Part shown: one piece after another, positions 7,844-14,672 of the stretch
Layout of the letters: each line of letters starts with the position of its first letter
Numbering within the stretch: position 1 is the stretch's first letter
Assembly: GCA_023129805.1 (NCBI GenBank)
Contig: JAGMBK010000016.1
Coordinates: 1-17,655 of the forward strand
Source of the DNA: Candidatus Zixiibacteriota bacterium
Lineage (GTDB): Bacteria > Zixibacteria > MSB-5A5 > SM1-73
Reading direction: 5' to 3'
Length of the DNA stretch: 17,655 nucleotides
The notes under the pieces: model-generated
Seen by the model: only the letters and a program-made list of their open reading frames with translations
The model's database searches: none
What the model was told of the DNA's origin: nothing
Translations under genes and position numbers: made by a program

Positions 7844-9415
7844 ATGAAAAGGAATCTAAATCTTCTGTTTTTTCTTTTTGTATTTTTGTTTACTTTTCTT
7901 TATCTGTCAAACTGTGGCAAGCAATCAAATTCAGAAGCGGAGACAGATACCAAGAAGGAGGGAAGGTTTAAAATGGAAAAGATCAGAAAGCCCACAGTGG
8001 CAAATCAATTTTATCCTGGTGATCCGGTGACTTTAACCAGACAGATAACGGCTTTCTTCAAGAAAGCTAAAAAAGAGCCAATACCGGGAAAAATCATAGG
8101 ATTGATAGCACCGCATGCTGGCTACATGTATTCAGGTCAGGTGGCGGCTTATGCTTTTAAGCTTCTGGAAGGTTTCTCCTTTGAGACGGTGGTGGTGATC
8201 TGCCCTACCCATATTGCCCTTTTCAGAGGCGCCTCGATATATAATGGCGGTGCCTATGAAACCCCTTTAGGTGTAATTGCTGTGGATACGTCCTTGGCTG
8301 GAAAGATGGCAGATGCAAACGAAAGAGTTTTTCTTTCCACCAAAGGGCACGGTTTTGTGGGGATGAGAGGGGAACATTCTCTGGAGGTTGAGCTTCCCTT
8401 TCTTCAACTGGTGCTGGGCAAATTCAAATTGGTTCCCATCGTGATTGGCGATCAGGATCAGGCTACCTGCGAGGCTCTGGCAGAGGCTTTGATAAAATCC
8501 CTTAAGGGTGAGAGTGCCTTAATCGTAGCCAGCTCAGACCTTTCTCATTTTCATCCATACGATGAAGCAGTACGATTAGACAATATAGTTATAAACCATG
8601 TGAATTCCTTTGATGCAGAGGCATTGTTTTCCGATTTGGCCGCCGGGACATGTGAAGCTTGCGGAGGAAGCCCTGTGGTGGCGACCATGCTTGCTGCTAA
8701 GGGATTGGGAGCAGACAAAGCCAAGGTGTTGAAGTATGCCAACTCCGGAGACGTTACTGGAGACAGATCCGGTGTGGTGGGATATATGGCGGCTGTCCTC
8801 TATGATTCGGGAGCCAAACACGAAGATGAGAAAAAATCAGAGAAAGAAAAGGAGAGAAACAAAGGTGGTCTTTCCGAAAAGGACAAAGAAACTTTGATGC
8901 ACATCGCCCGAACCACCATAGAGCACAAAGTCAAAGGCAAAGAGCCGCCGGAATTTGAAGCCGACTCTCCAATCCTGAGGGAAAAACGCGGAGCTTTCGT
9001 GACCATTCATAAACAAGGACGCCTAAGAGGGTGCATCGGCTATATCGAGGCTATAAAACCTCTTTGGGTCACCATTCAAGAGATGGCAGAATCGGCTGCT
9101 TTAAATGATCCTCGTTTCCCCCCGGTTTCTCCGGACGAGCTTGGTCTTTTGGATCTGGAGATATCCGTTCTCACTCCCCTGAAAAGGATTAAGGACATAA
9201 ATGAAATTCAGATAGGAAAGCACGGGATATTGTTGAAAAGCGGATACCATCAGGGAGTTTTCCTTCCACAGGTAGCCACAGAACAAGGCTGGGATCGGAT
9301 CACTTTCCTCAATGAGATCTGCTTCAAGGCCGGCATCCATGATAAGAATTGCTGGAAGAGTGAGGATGCGGAAATCTACATTTTCTCAGCAGAGGTGTTT
9401 GAAGAGAAGAAGTGA
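7844..9415 (+). CDS. Memo-AMMECR1 fusion (AmmeMemoRadiSam proteins B + A) with lipoprotein-like signal
   Basis: 523 residues. Residues 1-24 form a signal of the lipoprotein kind: Lys2-Arg3, a Phe/Leu-rich core, then LSNC with Cys24. Asn before the Cys is unusual for a lipobox. A Memo domain spans about 48-325, with His91 in APHAGY, His123 in PTHIA and Cys273 in ACGGSP matching the metal-site His49, His81 and Cys244 of human MEMO1; the two His are 32 apart in both. A charged Lys/Glu linker (about 325-342) leads to an AMMECR1 domain (about 343-520) with the hallmark LRGCIG at 394-399. Memo and AMMECR1 usually occur with a radical SAM partner of unknown substrate; that gene is not in this window. 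GAGGTGAGGAG precedes the ATG. The stop overlaps the next gene's GTG. The cellular role of this family is unresolved. Confidence 0.92.
   Translation: MKRNLNLLFFLFVFLFTFLYLSNCGKQSNSEAETDTKKEGRFKMEKIRKPTVANQFYPGDPVTLTRQITAFFKKAKKEPIPGKIIGLIAPHAGYMYSGQVAAYAFKLLEGFSFETVVVICPTHIALFRGASIYNGGAYETPLGVIAVDTSLAGKMADANERVFLSTKGHGFVGMRGEHSLEVELPFLQLVLGKFKLVPIVIGDQDQATCEALAEALIKSLKGESALIVASSDLSHFHPYDEAVRLDNIVINHVNSFDAEALFSDLAAGTCEACGGSPVVATMLAAKGLGADKAKVLKYANSGDVTGDRSGVVGYMAAVLYDSGAKHEDEKKSEKEKERNKGGLSEKDKETLMHIARTTIEHKVKGKEPPEFEADSPILREKRGAFVTIHKQGRLRGCIGYIEAIKPLWVTIQEMAESAALNDPRFPPVSPDELGLLDLEISVLTPLKRIKDINEIQIGKHGILLKSGYHQGVFLPQVATEQGWDRITFLNEICFKAGIHDKNCWKSEDAEIYIFSAEVFEEKK
7955..7975 (+). promoter_or_regulatory. 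Possible internal start for a cytosolic Memo-AMMECR1 form
   Basis: AAGGAGGG (7955-7962) lies ten bases before an in-frame ATG at 7973, codon 44. Translation from here would give a 480-residue protein starting MEKIRKPTVANQF, which is close to where Memo proteins usually begin, without the signal sequence. A good ribosome site also precedes the upstream ATG at 7844, so both forms could be made. Confidence 0.45.
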
Positions 9416-10677
9416 GTTTCCAATTGTCAGGTAAAATAAAGATAACAGGAGTAATTTCATTTCTGGGGCTGGTGGTCGTTTTCTCTTTTTTTTGTAGCTG
9501 GTCCGGGCTTTTTGAAAGAAAAACAGACGAAAACTTCAGCCAGATAAGCTTAAGCCCTTCCCCCCTTGCTTGCATATTTCAAGGAGAGCTTAAGAAGAAC
9601 GAACCTCTGTATCTTTCCCTGTTAAGAAAAGGTGTCTCCTATCGCTTGATCCATCAGCTTACTTCAGCTCTCAAAGCTAAATTTGATCTAAAAAAATCTC
9701 TGCCCGGAGACTGTTATACTCTGGTGACCACTCGTGACTCTGTACTTTTCTTCGAATACCAGAAAGGAATGCGTGAAAAATGCAGAGTAGTAAGAGAGGG
9801 TGGTGAGCTGAGAACTACGGTGGAACCACTTCAGTTCAATTGCATAGTCAAATCAATCCAGGGGGAAATAAAAAGCTCCCTTTGGGAATCCATGATAGAG
9901 TTATGCCAAAGTCCGGAGCTGATCATGAAGTTTACCGAGGTCTTTGAGTGGGAGATTGATTTTTTGACCGAGCCCAGAGGTGGAGACACCTTCCGGTTGA
10001 TCTTTGAGGAATATCACAGGGATGGCAATTTTATTAAATATGGGGATATTCTGGCGGCTGAATATAACCTGGGCAATCAGATTCATCAGGCAGTGCTGTA
10101 TCAAAACCCAGAAGGACGGAAAGGTTATTTTGATCCTACTGGAAAGTCGGTAAGGAAGGCTTTTTTAAAATCTCCTCTAAATTACCGAAGAATCAGCTCC
10201 CGGTTTTCCTATCGTCGCTTTCATCCTATCTTCAAACGGTTCCGACCACACTTAGGGGTGGACTACGCCGCTCCGGTGGGCACTCCGGTGGTGGCTTCCG
10301 GTGATGGGTTGGTCACCTTCACCGGCTGGAAAAGAGGATTTGGAAAAATTGTGGAGATTCGCCATTCCAACGGTTTTATCACCTCTTACGGACACCTCTC
10401 CCGTTTTGCCAGAGGCATCAGGAAAGGGAAGCAAGTAAAACAGAAAGACCTGATAGGATATGTTGGTAGCACCGGCGTCTCCACCGGTCCCCACCTGGAT
10501 TATCGGGTGAAAGCCAACGGAAGATATGTCAACCCCCTCAGGATGGTTGCTCCTCCCATTCATCCGGTGAAAGAAGAATATCTGGCGGATTTTCAAAGAC
10601 ACCAGGATAATCTTCTGTATGCGCTTGATCTTCTTACCCATCAAAGGCTTCTGGTTTGGTCAGATGAAAATAAGTAA
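9412..10677 (+). CDS. Membrane-anchored M23 (LytM-type) peptidase with OapA-like N-terminal region
   Basis: 421 residues from GTG at 9412, which overlaps the previous stop in a GTGA junction. Residues 8-30 form a membrane anchor. The middle part (about 60-225) is the LysM/OapA-like region common to periplasmic M23 peptidases such as MepM relatives. The M23 domain covers about 265-385: His280 and Asp284 (HLGVD) are zinc ligands and His328 (YGHLS) and His361 are the other active-site histidines. The second His of the usual HxH motif is Asp363 (GPHLDYRV). Asp can bind zinc, and HLD variants occur in some M23 subfamilies, so the enzyme may still be active, but it may also be a non-cleaving activator of amidases in the manner of EnvC or NlpD. 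Expected role: peptidoglycan remodelling outside the inner membrane. The overlap with the Memo-AMMECR1 gene suggests one operon. Confidence 0.92.
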   Translation: MSFQLSGKIKITGVISFLGLVVVFSFFCSWSGLFERKTDENFSQISLSPSPLACIFQGELKKNEPLYLSLLRKGVSYRLIHQLTSALKAKFDLKKSLPGDCYTLVTTRDSVLFFEYQKGMREKCRVVREGGELRTTVEPLQFNCIVKSIQGEIKSSLWESMIELCQSPELIMKFTEVFEWEIDFLTEPRGGDTFRLIFEEYHRDGNFIKYGDILAAEYNLGNQIHQAVLYQNPEGRKGYFDPTGKSVRKAFLKSPLNYRRISSRFSYRRFHPIFKRFRPHLGVDYAAPVGTPVVASGDGLVTFTGWKRGFGKIVEIRHSNGFITSYGHLSRFARGIRKGKQVKQKDLIGYVGSTGVSTGPHLDYRVKANGRYVNPLRMVAPPIHPVKEEYLADFQRHQDNLLYALDLLTHQRLLVWSDENK

Positions 10678-10721
10678 CCTATTCTGACAAATTCTTTCCT
10701 ATCCTCTTCTGAGCAACAAAC

Positions 10722-11396
10722 ATGCAAACAGATGGTGTAAAAAAGCTTTTAGACAGATTTGGCTTTGGCTGGTTTCTCAGTTCAAGGGAGGAAATTAAGA
10801 GAGTAACCTTATCGGACATAGAGGTAATCCCTCTTTTGGGAAACTTCGACTCCGGCTTTGCTTTAGGTGAATACCGCACAATAGAAGGAGCGAAGAGAAA
10901 AAGAACTAAGGTGGGCGATCTTTTGCACAAATTCAAATACGAACAAAATCGCCATGCTGGGATGATTCTGGCGGATCTAGCCTCTGACTTCATAAACAGT
11001 CAAATTATTTTCAAATCGTCCGACTTAATGTTAACCGTTCCACCGTCTTTTAAAAGCCGATCATTTGATCCGGTCTGTTTTCTGGCGGAAAGGATTGAGG
11101 AAAGAACGCAAATCCGTTGGGAAAGAGATGTCTTAACAAGAACCAAACTTACCAAACCCCAGAAGAGCATTCACGACAGAGAGTTCAAAAAGATAAATGT
11201 GCTTAATACTTTTCAGTTAGCAGAACCTCTAAAGCTGGACGGGAAAAGGATATTATTGATTGATGATATACTTGCTTCAGGAGCCACCTTAAATGAGGTT
11301 TCAGCTATCCTGAGGGAGGCTAAGGCAGACAAAATAAATGTTCTGGTGTTGACGAAAACTGTGGGTTTTAAAGGGCGCGGTTTCTTCAAGCAATAG
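10722..11396 (+). CDS. ComF-like phosphoribosyltransferase without zinc finger
   Basis: 224 residues. The C-terminal half is a type I PRTase fold with the PRPP-binding loop ILLIDDILASGATL (Asp181/Asp182, Thr189). ComF-like landmarks are present: LLHKFKYEQNRHAG, a VPPSFKSRSF segment where ComF has VPLHPxRxRxRGF, and LTRTKLTKPQKSI followed by a conserved basic segment ending in INV. The N-terminal Cys4 zinc finger of ComF is absent and is replaced by about 60 residues without cysteines. ComF proteins assist natural transformation in some bacteria, but many ComF-like PRTases have no proven role. The next gene on this strand is dprA, another transformation gene, across a 417-base gap with an inserted element. 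The ribosome site before the ATG is weak, so the start is less certain than the domain call. Confidence 0.85.
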   Translation: MQTDGVKKLLDRFGFGWFLSSREEIKRVTLSDIEVIPLLGNFDSGFALGEYRTIEGAKRKRTKVGDLLHKFKYEQNRHAGMILADLASDFINSQIIFKSSDLMLTVPPSFKSRSFDPVCFLAERIEERTQIRWERDVLTRTKLTKPQKSIHDREFKKINVLNTFQLAEPLKLDGKRILLIDDILASGATLNEVSAILREAKADKINVLVLTKTVGFKGRGFFKQ

Positions 11397-11481
11397 ATAT
11401 CACTCCTGGAGACTCTTCGTTTGTAATCTGTCTGTTGCAGGGTGAAGGTTCATCCTAAGAACGTGTTGAAAAACCTAAATG

Positions 11482-11509
11482 GGAGTGCACCCCGCCGATG
11501 GCGGGGTGC
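11482..11509. repeat. GGAGT-tagged palindrome, copy A1
   Basis: GGAGT (11482-11486) is followed by a perfect 10-bp stem, GCACCCCGCC (11487-11496) with GGCGGGGTGC (11500-11509), and a GAT loop. The tag plus hairpin has the same order as the palindromes around the RAYT gene at 15.7-16.6 kb. Confidence 0.7.
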
Positions 11510-11522
11510 GGTTTTAAAGATC

Positions 11523-11601
11523 GCGAAAGCCCCGCAAAGCGGGATCTCCGCCCAGACGGGCGTCTGTCTGGACGCTTCGCTCCGACAAGCTTTCGCACTC
11601 C
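11523..11601. repeat. Compound palindrome ending in ACTCC, copy A2
   Basis: GCGAAAGC (11523-11530) pairs with GCTTTCGC (11589-11596), which is followed by ACTCC (11597-11601), the reverse of the GGAGT tag. Smaller hairpins nest inside: CCCGC-AAA-GCGGG near 11531-11543 and CGCCC-AGAC-GGGCG near 11549-11562. Confidence 0.55.
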
Positions 11602-11625
11602 AAAAACTTGTTTAAAAACCAAACC

Positions 11626-11672
11626 GGAGTGCTCAGAAGGGCGGTTTTCCTCCGGACAAACTTTTGCACTCC
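11626..11672. repeat. Palindrome bounded by GGAGTGC and GCACTCC, copy A3
   Basis: GGAGTGC (11626-11632) and GCACTCC (11666-11672) are exact inverted copies enclosing an imperfect stem. CCGGAG (11624-11629) can alternatively pair with CTCCGG (11650-11655). Confidence 0.5.
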
Positions 11673-11706
11673 AAAAAGACTTTTTCAACAGTCCTTGAAG
11701 GTTCAG

Positions 11707-11727
11707 CCCCGTATAATAGGGGTTTTT
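11707..11727 (+). terminator. Weak candidate terminator after the MITE-like element
   Basis: CCCC (11707-11710) and GGGG (11719-11722) form a short stem followed directly by TTTTT (11723-11727). The stem is only four G-C pairs with an eight-base loop, so strength is doubtful. The loop also contains TATAAT, so the site could instead be part of a promoter. Confidence 0.35.
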
Positions 11728-11743
11728 CTAAAACTCGTCAATT

Positions 11744-11774
11744 TTCACTTGATATTTAAGCGTTTTTGTATAAT
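11744..11774 (+). promoter_or_regulatory. Candidate dprA promoter
   Basis: A perfect -10 box TATAAT is at 11769-11774, 40 bases before the chosen dprA start. The upstream box is less good: TTGATA (11749-11754) leaves a 14-base spacer and TTCACT (11744-11749) leaves 19. A start near 11781 would place the longer open frame's first codon (TTG 11766) inside the promoter, which supports the downstream dprA start. Confidence 0.35.
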
Positions 11775-11813
11775 TTCCATTATAGAAGCAAGATAACAAC
11801 AAAGAGGTGCGAG

Positions 11814-12683
11814 TTGGATTATAGAAAATATGTTATTGCGCTGAGGGAGAAGGCGAAGGTTGGACCTAAAGCATTTCAACAGCTTCTTATGAGTTTCGGT
11901 TCGCCGGAGAATGTATATAACGCCTCTAAAGAGGAGCTTTTGTCACTTCCCCGCATGAATCCTCAAAAGGCGGATGCAATCCTTAAGTCTCAGGACTGGT
12001 TGCCGGAAATAGAAGACCATCTCCTTTATCTGAAAGAGCAAGGAATCGACATCCGGACCATATTAGATGATGATTATCCCCAACTGCTCAAACAGATCGA
12101 TGATCCCCCGCCTCTTCTTTACTTCCAGGGAGAGTTTCCCGCCCGGGAACAAATCTTTGTGGCTGTGATCGGAACACATCGAGGGTATACCGATCAAGGA
12201 ATTGAGCTTGCCGTTCAGATCGGAAAAGAATTGGCTAAAAGAAGGGTAGTGGTAGTCAGTGGGCTGGCGGAGGGGATTGATGCCGCCGCTCATTTGGGTG
12301 CAGTTCACCAGGGAGGAAAGACTTATGCTGTCCTGGGTGCAGGATTAAACAAAATCTATCCTTCTGATAACGTCACTCTGGCAAGGGAGATTTCTCAAAA
12401 TGGAGCACTGATCACTGAATATAATCTGGACGTCCCGGTGAAAGTGGGACAACTTATGGCCAGAAACAGAATCGTGGTGGGATTGTCTCAGGCTCTCATT
12501 GTGGTGGAGATGAACGAAAAAAGCGCAGGCACAATGGACGCGGTAAATATCACCATCAAACAGGGAAAACCTCTGTTCGTGATGAGAAAAGAGGGCTCTC
12601 AAAAGGTGAAAGAGCTGACTGATCAGGGTGCGGTTCTGCTTCAGGGAGTTGAGGATCTGGATCTGGTGGTGAATTATCTTTAA
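11814..12683 (+). CDS. dprA: DNA-processing protein DprA (Smf)
   Basis: 289 residues from TTG at 11814, which follows the ribosome site AGAGGTG (11803-11809). The frame is open back to 11766, but those 16 codons are not DprA-like and overlap a promoter-like box. Residues 1-60 form the helical SAM/HhH-like region. The Rossmann-like DprA fold follows, with VAVIGTHRGYTDQG, SGLAEGIDAAAH (149-160), AVLGAGLNKIYPSDN, and the conserved RNR at 217-219 in ARNRIVVGLS. DprA loads RecA onto incoming single-stranded DNA during transformation. The short protein lacks the C-terminal winged-helix domain found in many DprA proteins. SAGTMDAV replaces the usual SGSLxTA near the nucleotide pocket, and GQLMARNR replaces FPxRNR, so this is a divergent member. 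Confidence 0.88.
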   Translation: MDYRKYVIALREKAKVGPKAFQQLLMSFGSPENVYNASKEELLSLPRMNPQKADAILKSQDWLPEIEDHLLYLKEQGIDIRTILDDDYPQLLKQIDDPPPLLYFQGEFPAREQIFVAVIGTHRGYTDQGIELAVQIGKELAKRRVVVVSGLAEGIDAAAHLGAVHQGGKTYAVLGAGLNKIYPSDNVTLAREISQNGALITEYNLDVPVKVGQLMARNRIVVGLSQALIVVEMNEKSAGTMDAVNITIKQGKPLFVMRKEGSQKVKELTDQGAVLLQGVEDLDLVVNYL

Positions 12684-12833
12684 AAGTGGATTATTGTTTT
12701 CATGTGAAAGATGCGCAAACTGCTTGCTTAGACTGCACAGGCTAAAGCTCATTTGTCCATTTGGATCCATAGGAAGTCAACTGACCTGCGGCTACCGTAG
12801 TAGGAATTTTTGCATTATCTCACCTCAGGGGGG

Positions 12834-12848
12834 ATGAAAAATATATGA
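12834..12848 (+). other. Four-codon leader minicistron overlapping the next start
   Basis: A ribosome site AGGGGGG (12827-12833) directly abuts ATG AAA AAT ATA TGA (12834-12848). The TGA overlaps the ATG at 12845 of the next gene as ATGA. The site is too close for good initiation at 12834 but well placed for 12845, so the minicistron may be accidental. The other ~150 bases after dprA show no gene and no clear terminator. Confidence 0.2.
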
Positions 12849-13096
12849 ATGAATATCTTGATCACGAGGAGAGGGTAAAGAAGCTTCAAAAGATGGTGGA
12901 TGAGGTATGTAAGAAAATAAAAAGCGGCAAACTTACTTTGGGTGAAGCCAGAAAAGAGTCGACTTTGGTGAGACTGAAGGCAGAGAAGCTTATACCGTTT
13001 GAGATGGATAAATTCGATCTTATCTATATGGCCAGATTCAAAAGATTGATCGAGCAGTTTCTGTTGCCCAAGTTAAAAGATGATTTGCCAAAATGA
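12845..13096 (+). CDS. Small charged helical protein of unknown function
   Basis: 83 residues, rich in Lys and Glu, with no membrane segment, signal or cysteine pair. The first half (residues 8-32) has heptad-like hydrophobic spacing (VKKLQKMVDEVCKKI), suggesting a helical hairpin or coiled coil; the rest is also helical in character. I do not recognise the family. It is likely a real gene: a strong G-rich ribosome site precedes it, its stop overlaps the ATG of the YigZ-like gene in an ATGA junction, and its codon use looks like its neighbours. Co-translation suggests a link with the YigZ/IMPACT protein, though no function can be assigned. Confidence 0.7.
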   Translation: MNEYLDHEERVKKLQKMVDEVCKKIKSGKLTLGEARKESTLVRLKAEKLIPFEMDKFDLIYMARFKRLIEQFLLPKLKDDLPK

Positions 13097-13707
13097 TCTC
13101 TAACTCTTCCGATGAATACTCAACCATAAAAAGCTTGGTTCGCTTAAAGACAAAAGTTGAGGGCTCCGCATTCATCGCCACCGCCACTTGCGTAAACTCA
13201 GAGGAAGACGCCAAAGAATGGATTCTGAAAATCTCCTCTGAATTTTTTGATGCCACCCATAATTGTTTCGCCTGGCGAATTAAAAAAGCTCAAGACGAGA
13301 GTTTGAAATTCAGTGATGCAGGAGAGCCAAGAGGGACTGCGGGCAAGCCTATATTATCCGCCATCCAATCGGAAAATCTTTATAATGTTCTGGTAGTGGT
13401 AACTCGCTATTTCGGGGGAGTCAAGTTAGGAACCGGAGGGCTTTCGCGTGCCTATCGGCAGAGCGCACAAAGCGCGCTTAAAAGAGCTGAGAAAGTTAAA
13501 AAATGGGTCACCTCTGAGATTACACTATCCTATCCTCTGACCATGACTGGCAAGGTGAGTCAAATCTTTAGCAAATATGACATCCCGGTTAAAGATCGCG
13601 GTTTCGAAAAAGACGCAACTGCAATGATCGTAGTAAGAAGTAGTTTGTTGGAGAAGGTCAAAAAAGCTCTTATGGAAGCTACCTGTGGTCAGGTCAAATT
13701 CAAATAA
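13093..13707 (+). CDS. yigZ: YigZ/IMPACT family protein (UPF0029)
   Basis: 204 residues, standard length. The N-terminal UPF0029 domain contains GEPRGTAG (77-84) and TRYFGGVKLGTGGL (104-117), both family signatures. The C-terminal ~75 residues fit the DUF1949 domain of bacterial members. In eukaryotes the related IMPACT/YIH1 modulates Gcn2; the bacterial role is uncertain and may involve RNA or nucleotide binding. The start ATG overlaps the preceding small gene (ATGA), and the 3' end overlaps the PfkB-type kinase gene by 23 bases, so this is the middle of a compact operon. Confidence 0.93.
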   Translation: MISNSSDEYSTIKSLVRLKTKVEGSAFIATATCVNSEEDAKEWILKISSEFFDATHNCFAWRIKKAQDESLKFSDAGEPRGTAGKPILSAIQSENLYNVLVVVTRYFGGVKLGTGGLSRAYRQSAQSALKRAEKVKKWVTSEITLSYPLTMTGKVSQIFSKYDIPVKDRGFEKDATAMIVVRSSLLEKVKKALMEATCGQVKFK

Positions 13708-14614
13708 AAAGAGGGAGTATGATTGTGTTGGCTTGGGGGTGAATGCGGTGGACTATCTATGTGTCCTGGACCCATACCCTCATCTGGATGATAAGGTGGA
13801 GGCGGTCGCATCTTCGGTTCAAGGGGGAGGTCCTGTGCCCACCGCCATGGTGACTTTAGCAAAGCTGGGAGCGAAGGCGTGCTACATTGGCAAGATCGGG
13901 GATGATCCAGAAGGGGAGTTCGCCAAATCTCAGTTGGAGAAAGAGGGAGTGGATGTCCAATATCTTTTGCTGGATGAAAAGATAAAGACAGCCAGAGCGT
14001 TTATCTGGGTGGATAAGAAATCGGGAAAACGGACGGTAGCATTGGAGCATGACAAAAAGAATCGCCTCAAAAAAGGTGAGCTTAAATTTCTGGATTCAAT
14101 CTCCACCAAATTTTTGCACATGGATGCTCGTGAGCCGGAAATCAACATTTTGGTGGCTCGCTGGGCAAAAAAACAGAATGCCCAAGTTTGTCTGGATGTG
14201 GGAAGTTTAAGAAGCGGGGTAAAGAAAGTTTTTCCCTATGTGGATCATCTGATCGTATCGAAAAGATTTGCTTGCGACTTTGCTAAAACCTCCGACCCTT
14301 TGGTGGCATGCCGGGAATTGATGAAAAGAGGATTTGAAACTGTGGTGGTCACCACAGGCGAAGCCGGATGTATCTATAGGTCGGGAAACAAGATTTTTCA
14401 TTCACCCGGTTTTGTGGTGAAAGTGGTTGATACTACCGGGGCAGGAGATGTGTTTCATGGGGCTTTCATCTATGGACTTCTTAAAAAATGGTCTTTAAAA
14501 AGGGTTGCAAGATTCGCCAACGCCTGTGCCGCCATGAAATGCAGAATACTGGGTGGGAGAGCGGGAATCCCCACCCTGAGGGAAGTTGAGAGCTTTATGA
14601 AGAGTTTTAAATGA
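13685..14614 (+). CDS. PfkB/ribokinase-family carbohydrate kinase
   Basis: 309 residues. The N-terminus YDCVGLGVNAVDYL and the Gly-rich VQGGGPVPTA (about 44-53) are PfkB signature 1 features; DTTGAGDVFHGAF is signature 2, with anion-hole GAG at 252-254 and catalytic base Asp255. The enzyme should phosphorylate a sugar or nucleoside hydroxyl with ATP; the sequence does not reveal the substrate. The start is taken as GTG 13685, inside the yigZ 3' end, because no ATG lies before the conserved N-terminal strand. The better ribosome site AGAGGGAG (13710-13717) leads only to start codons that would remove that strand, such as TTG 13733. The start is therefore the least certain part of the call. Confidence 0.92.
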   Translation: MVRSNSNKKREYDCVGLGVNAVDYLCVLDPYPHLDDKVEAVASSVQGGGPVPTAMVTLAKLGAKACYIGKIGDDPEGEFAKSQLEKEGVDVQYLLLDEKIKTARAFIWVDKKSGKRTVALEHDKKNRLKKGELKFLDSISTKFLHMDAREPEINILVARWAKKQNAQVCLDVGSLRSGVKKVFPYVDHLIVSKRFACDFAKTSDPLVACRELMKRGFETVVVTTGEAGCIYRSGNKIFHSPGFVVKVVDTTGAGDVFHGAFIYGLLKKWSLKRVARFANACAAMKCRILGGRAGIPTLREVESFMKSFK

Positions 14615-14643
14615 CAAAGTTAACCCTATGTTAGATAGAGACG

Positions 14644-14659
14644 TAGATTCTCGAATCTA
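14644..14659. promoter_or_regulatory. Perfect inverted repeat before the PAP2 gene
   Basis: TAGATTC (14644-14650) and GAATCTA (14653-14659) are exact inverted copies separated by TC. The site sits 13 bases before the PAP2 start codon, in a 58-base gap without a clear Shine-Dalgarno sequence. It could be a repressor operator or an RNA hairpin that limits ribosome access. Confidence 0.4.
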
Positions 14660-14672
14660 AATTCAATCCATT

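Larger units (their letters stand above)
11456..11695. mobile_element. MITE-like element with terminal inverted repeats and flanking direct repeats
   Basis: An exact 10-bp inverted repeat, TGTTGAAAAA (11464-11473) and TTTTTCAACA (11681-11690), bounds about 227 bp. On both ends eight variable bases then lead to the same GGAGTGCA, giving a 26-bp terminal repeat with 18 identical positions. Outside lie direct repeats TGAAGGTTCA at 11443-11452 and 11696-11705; adding the following bases, 12 of 13 match (TGAAGGTTCA-T/G-CC). This looks like a target-site duplication. Between the ends are several G/C-rich hairpins and no convincing gene. The element splits a possible comF-like/dprA transcript. No transposase with matching ends is visible here, so it would depend on one elsewhere. 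Short frames across it are accidental. Confidence 0.65.

Noticed and set aside
11498..11796. Short open frames across the MITE-like element
   Set aside because: They run through hairpin repeats, have no ribosome sites and look like translated palindromes.
11766..11813. Longer dprA start at TTG 11766
   Set aside because: The extra 16 codons overlap a TATAAT box, are not DprA-like, and lack a ribosome site; TTG 11814 has AGAGGTG before it.
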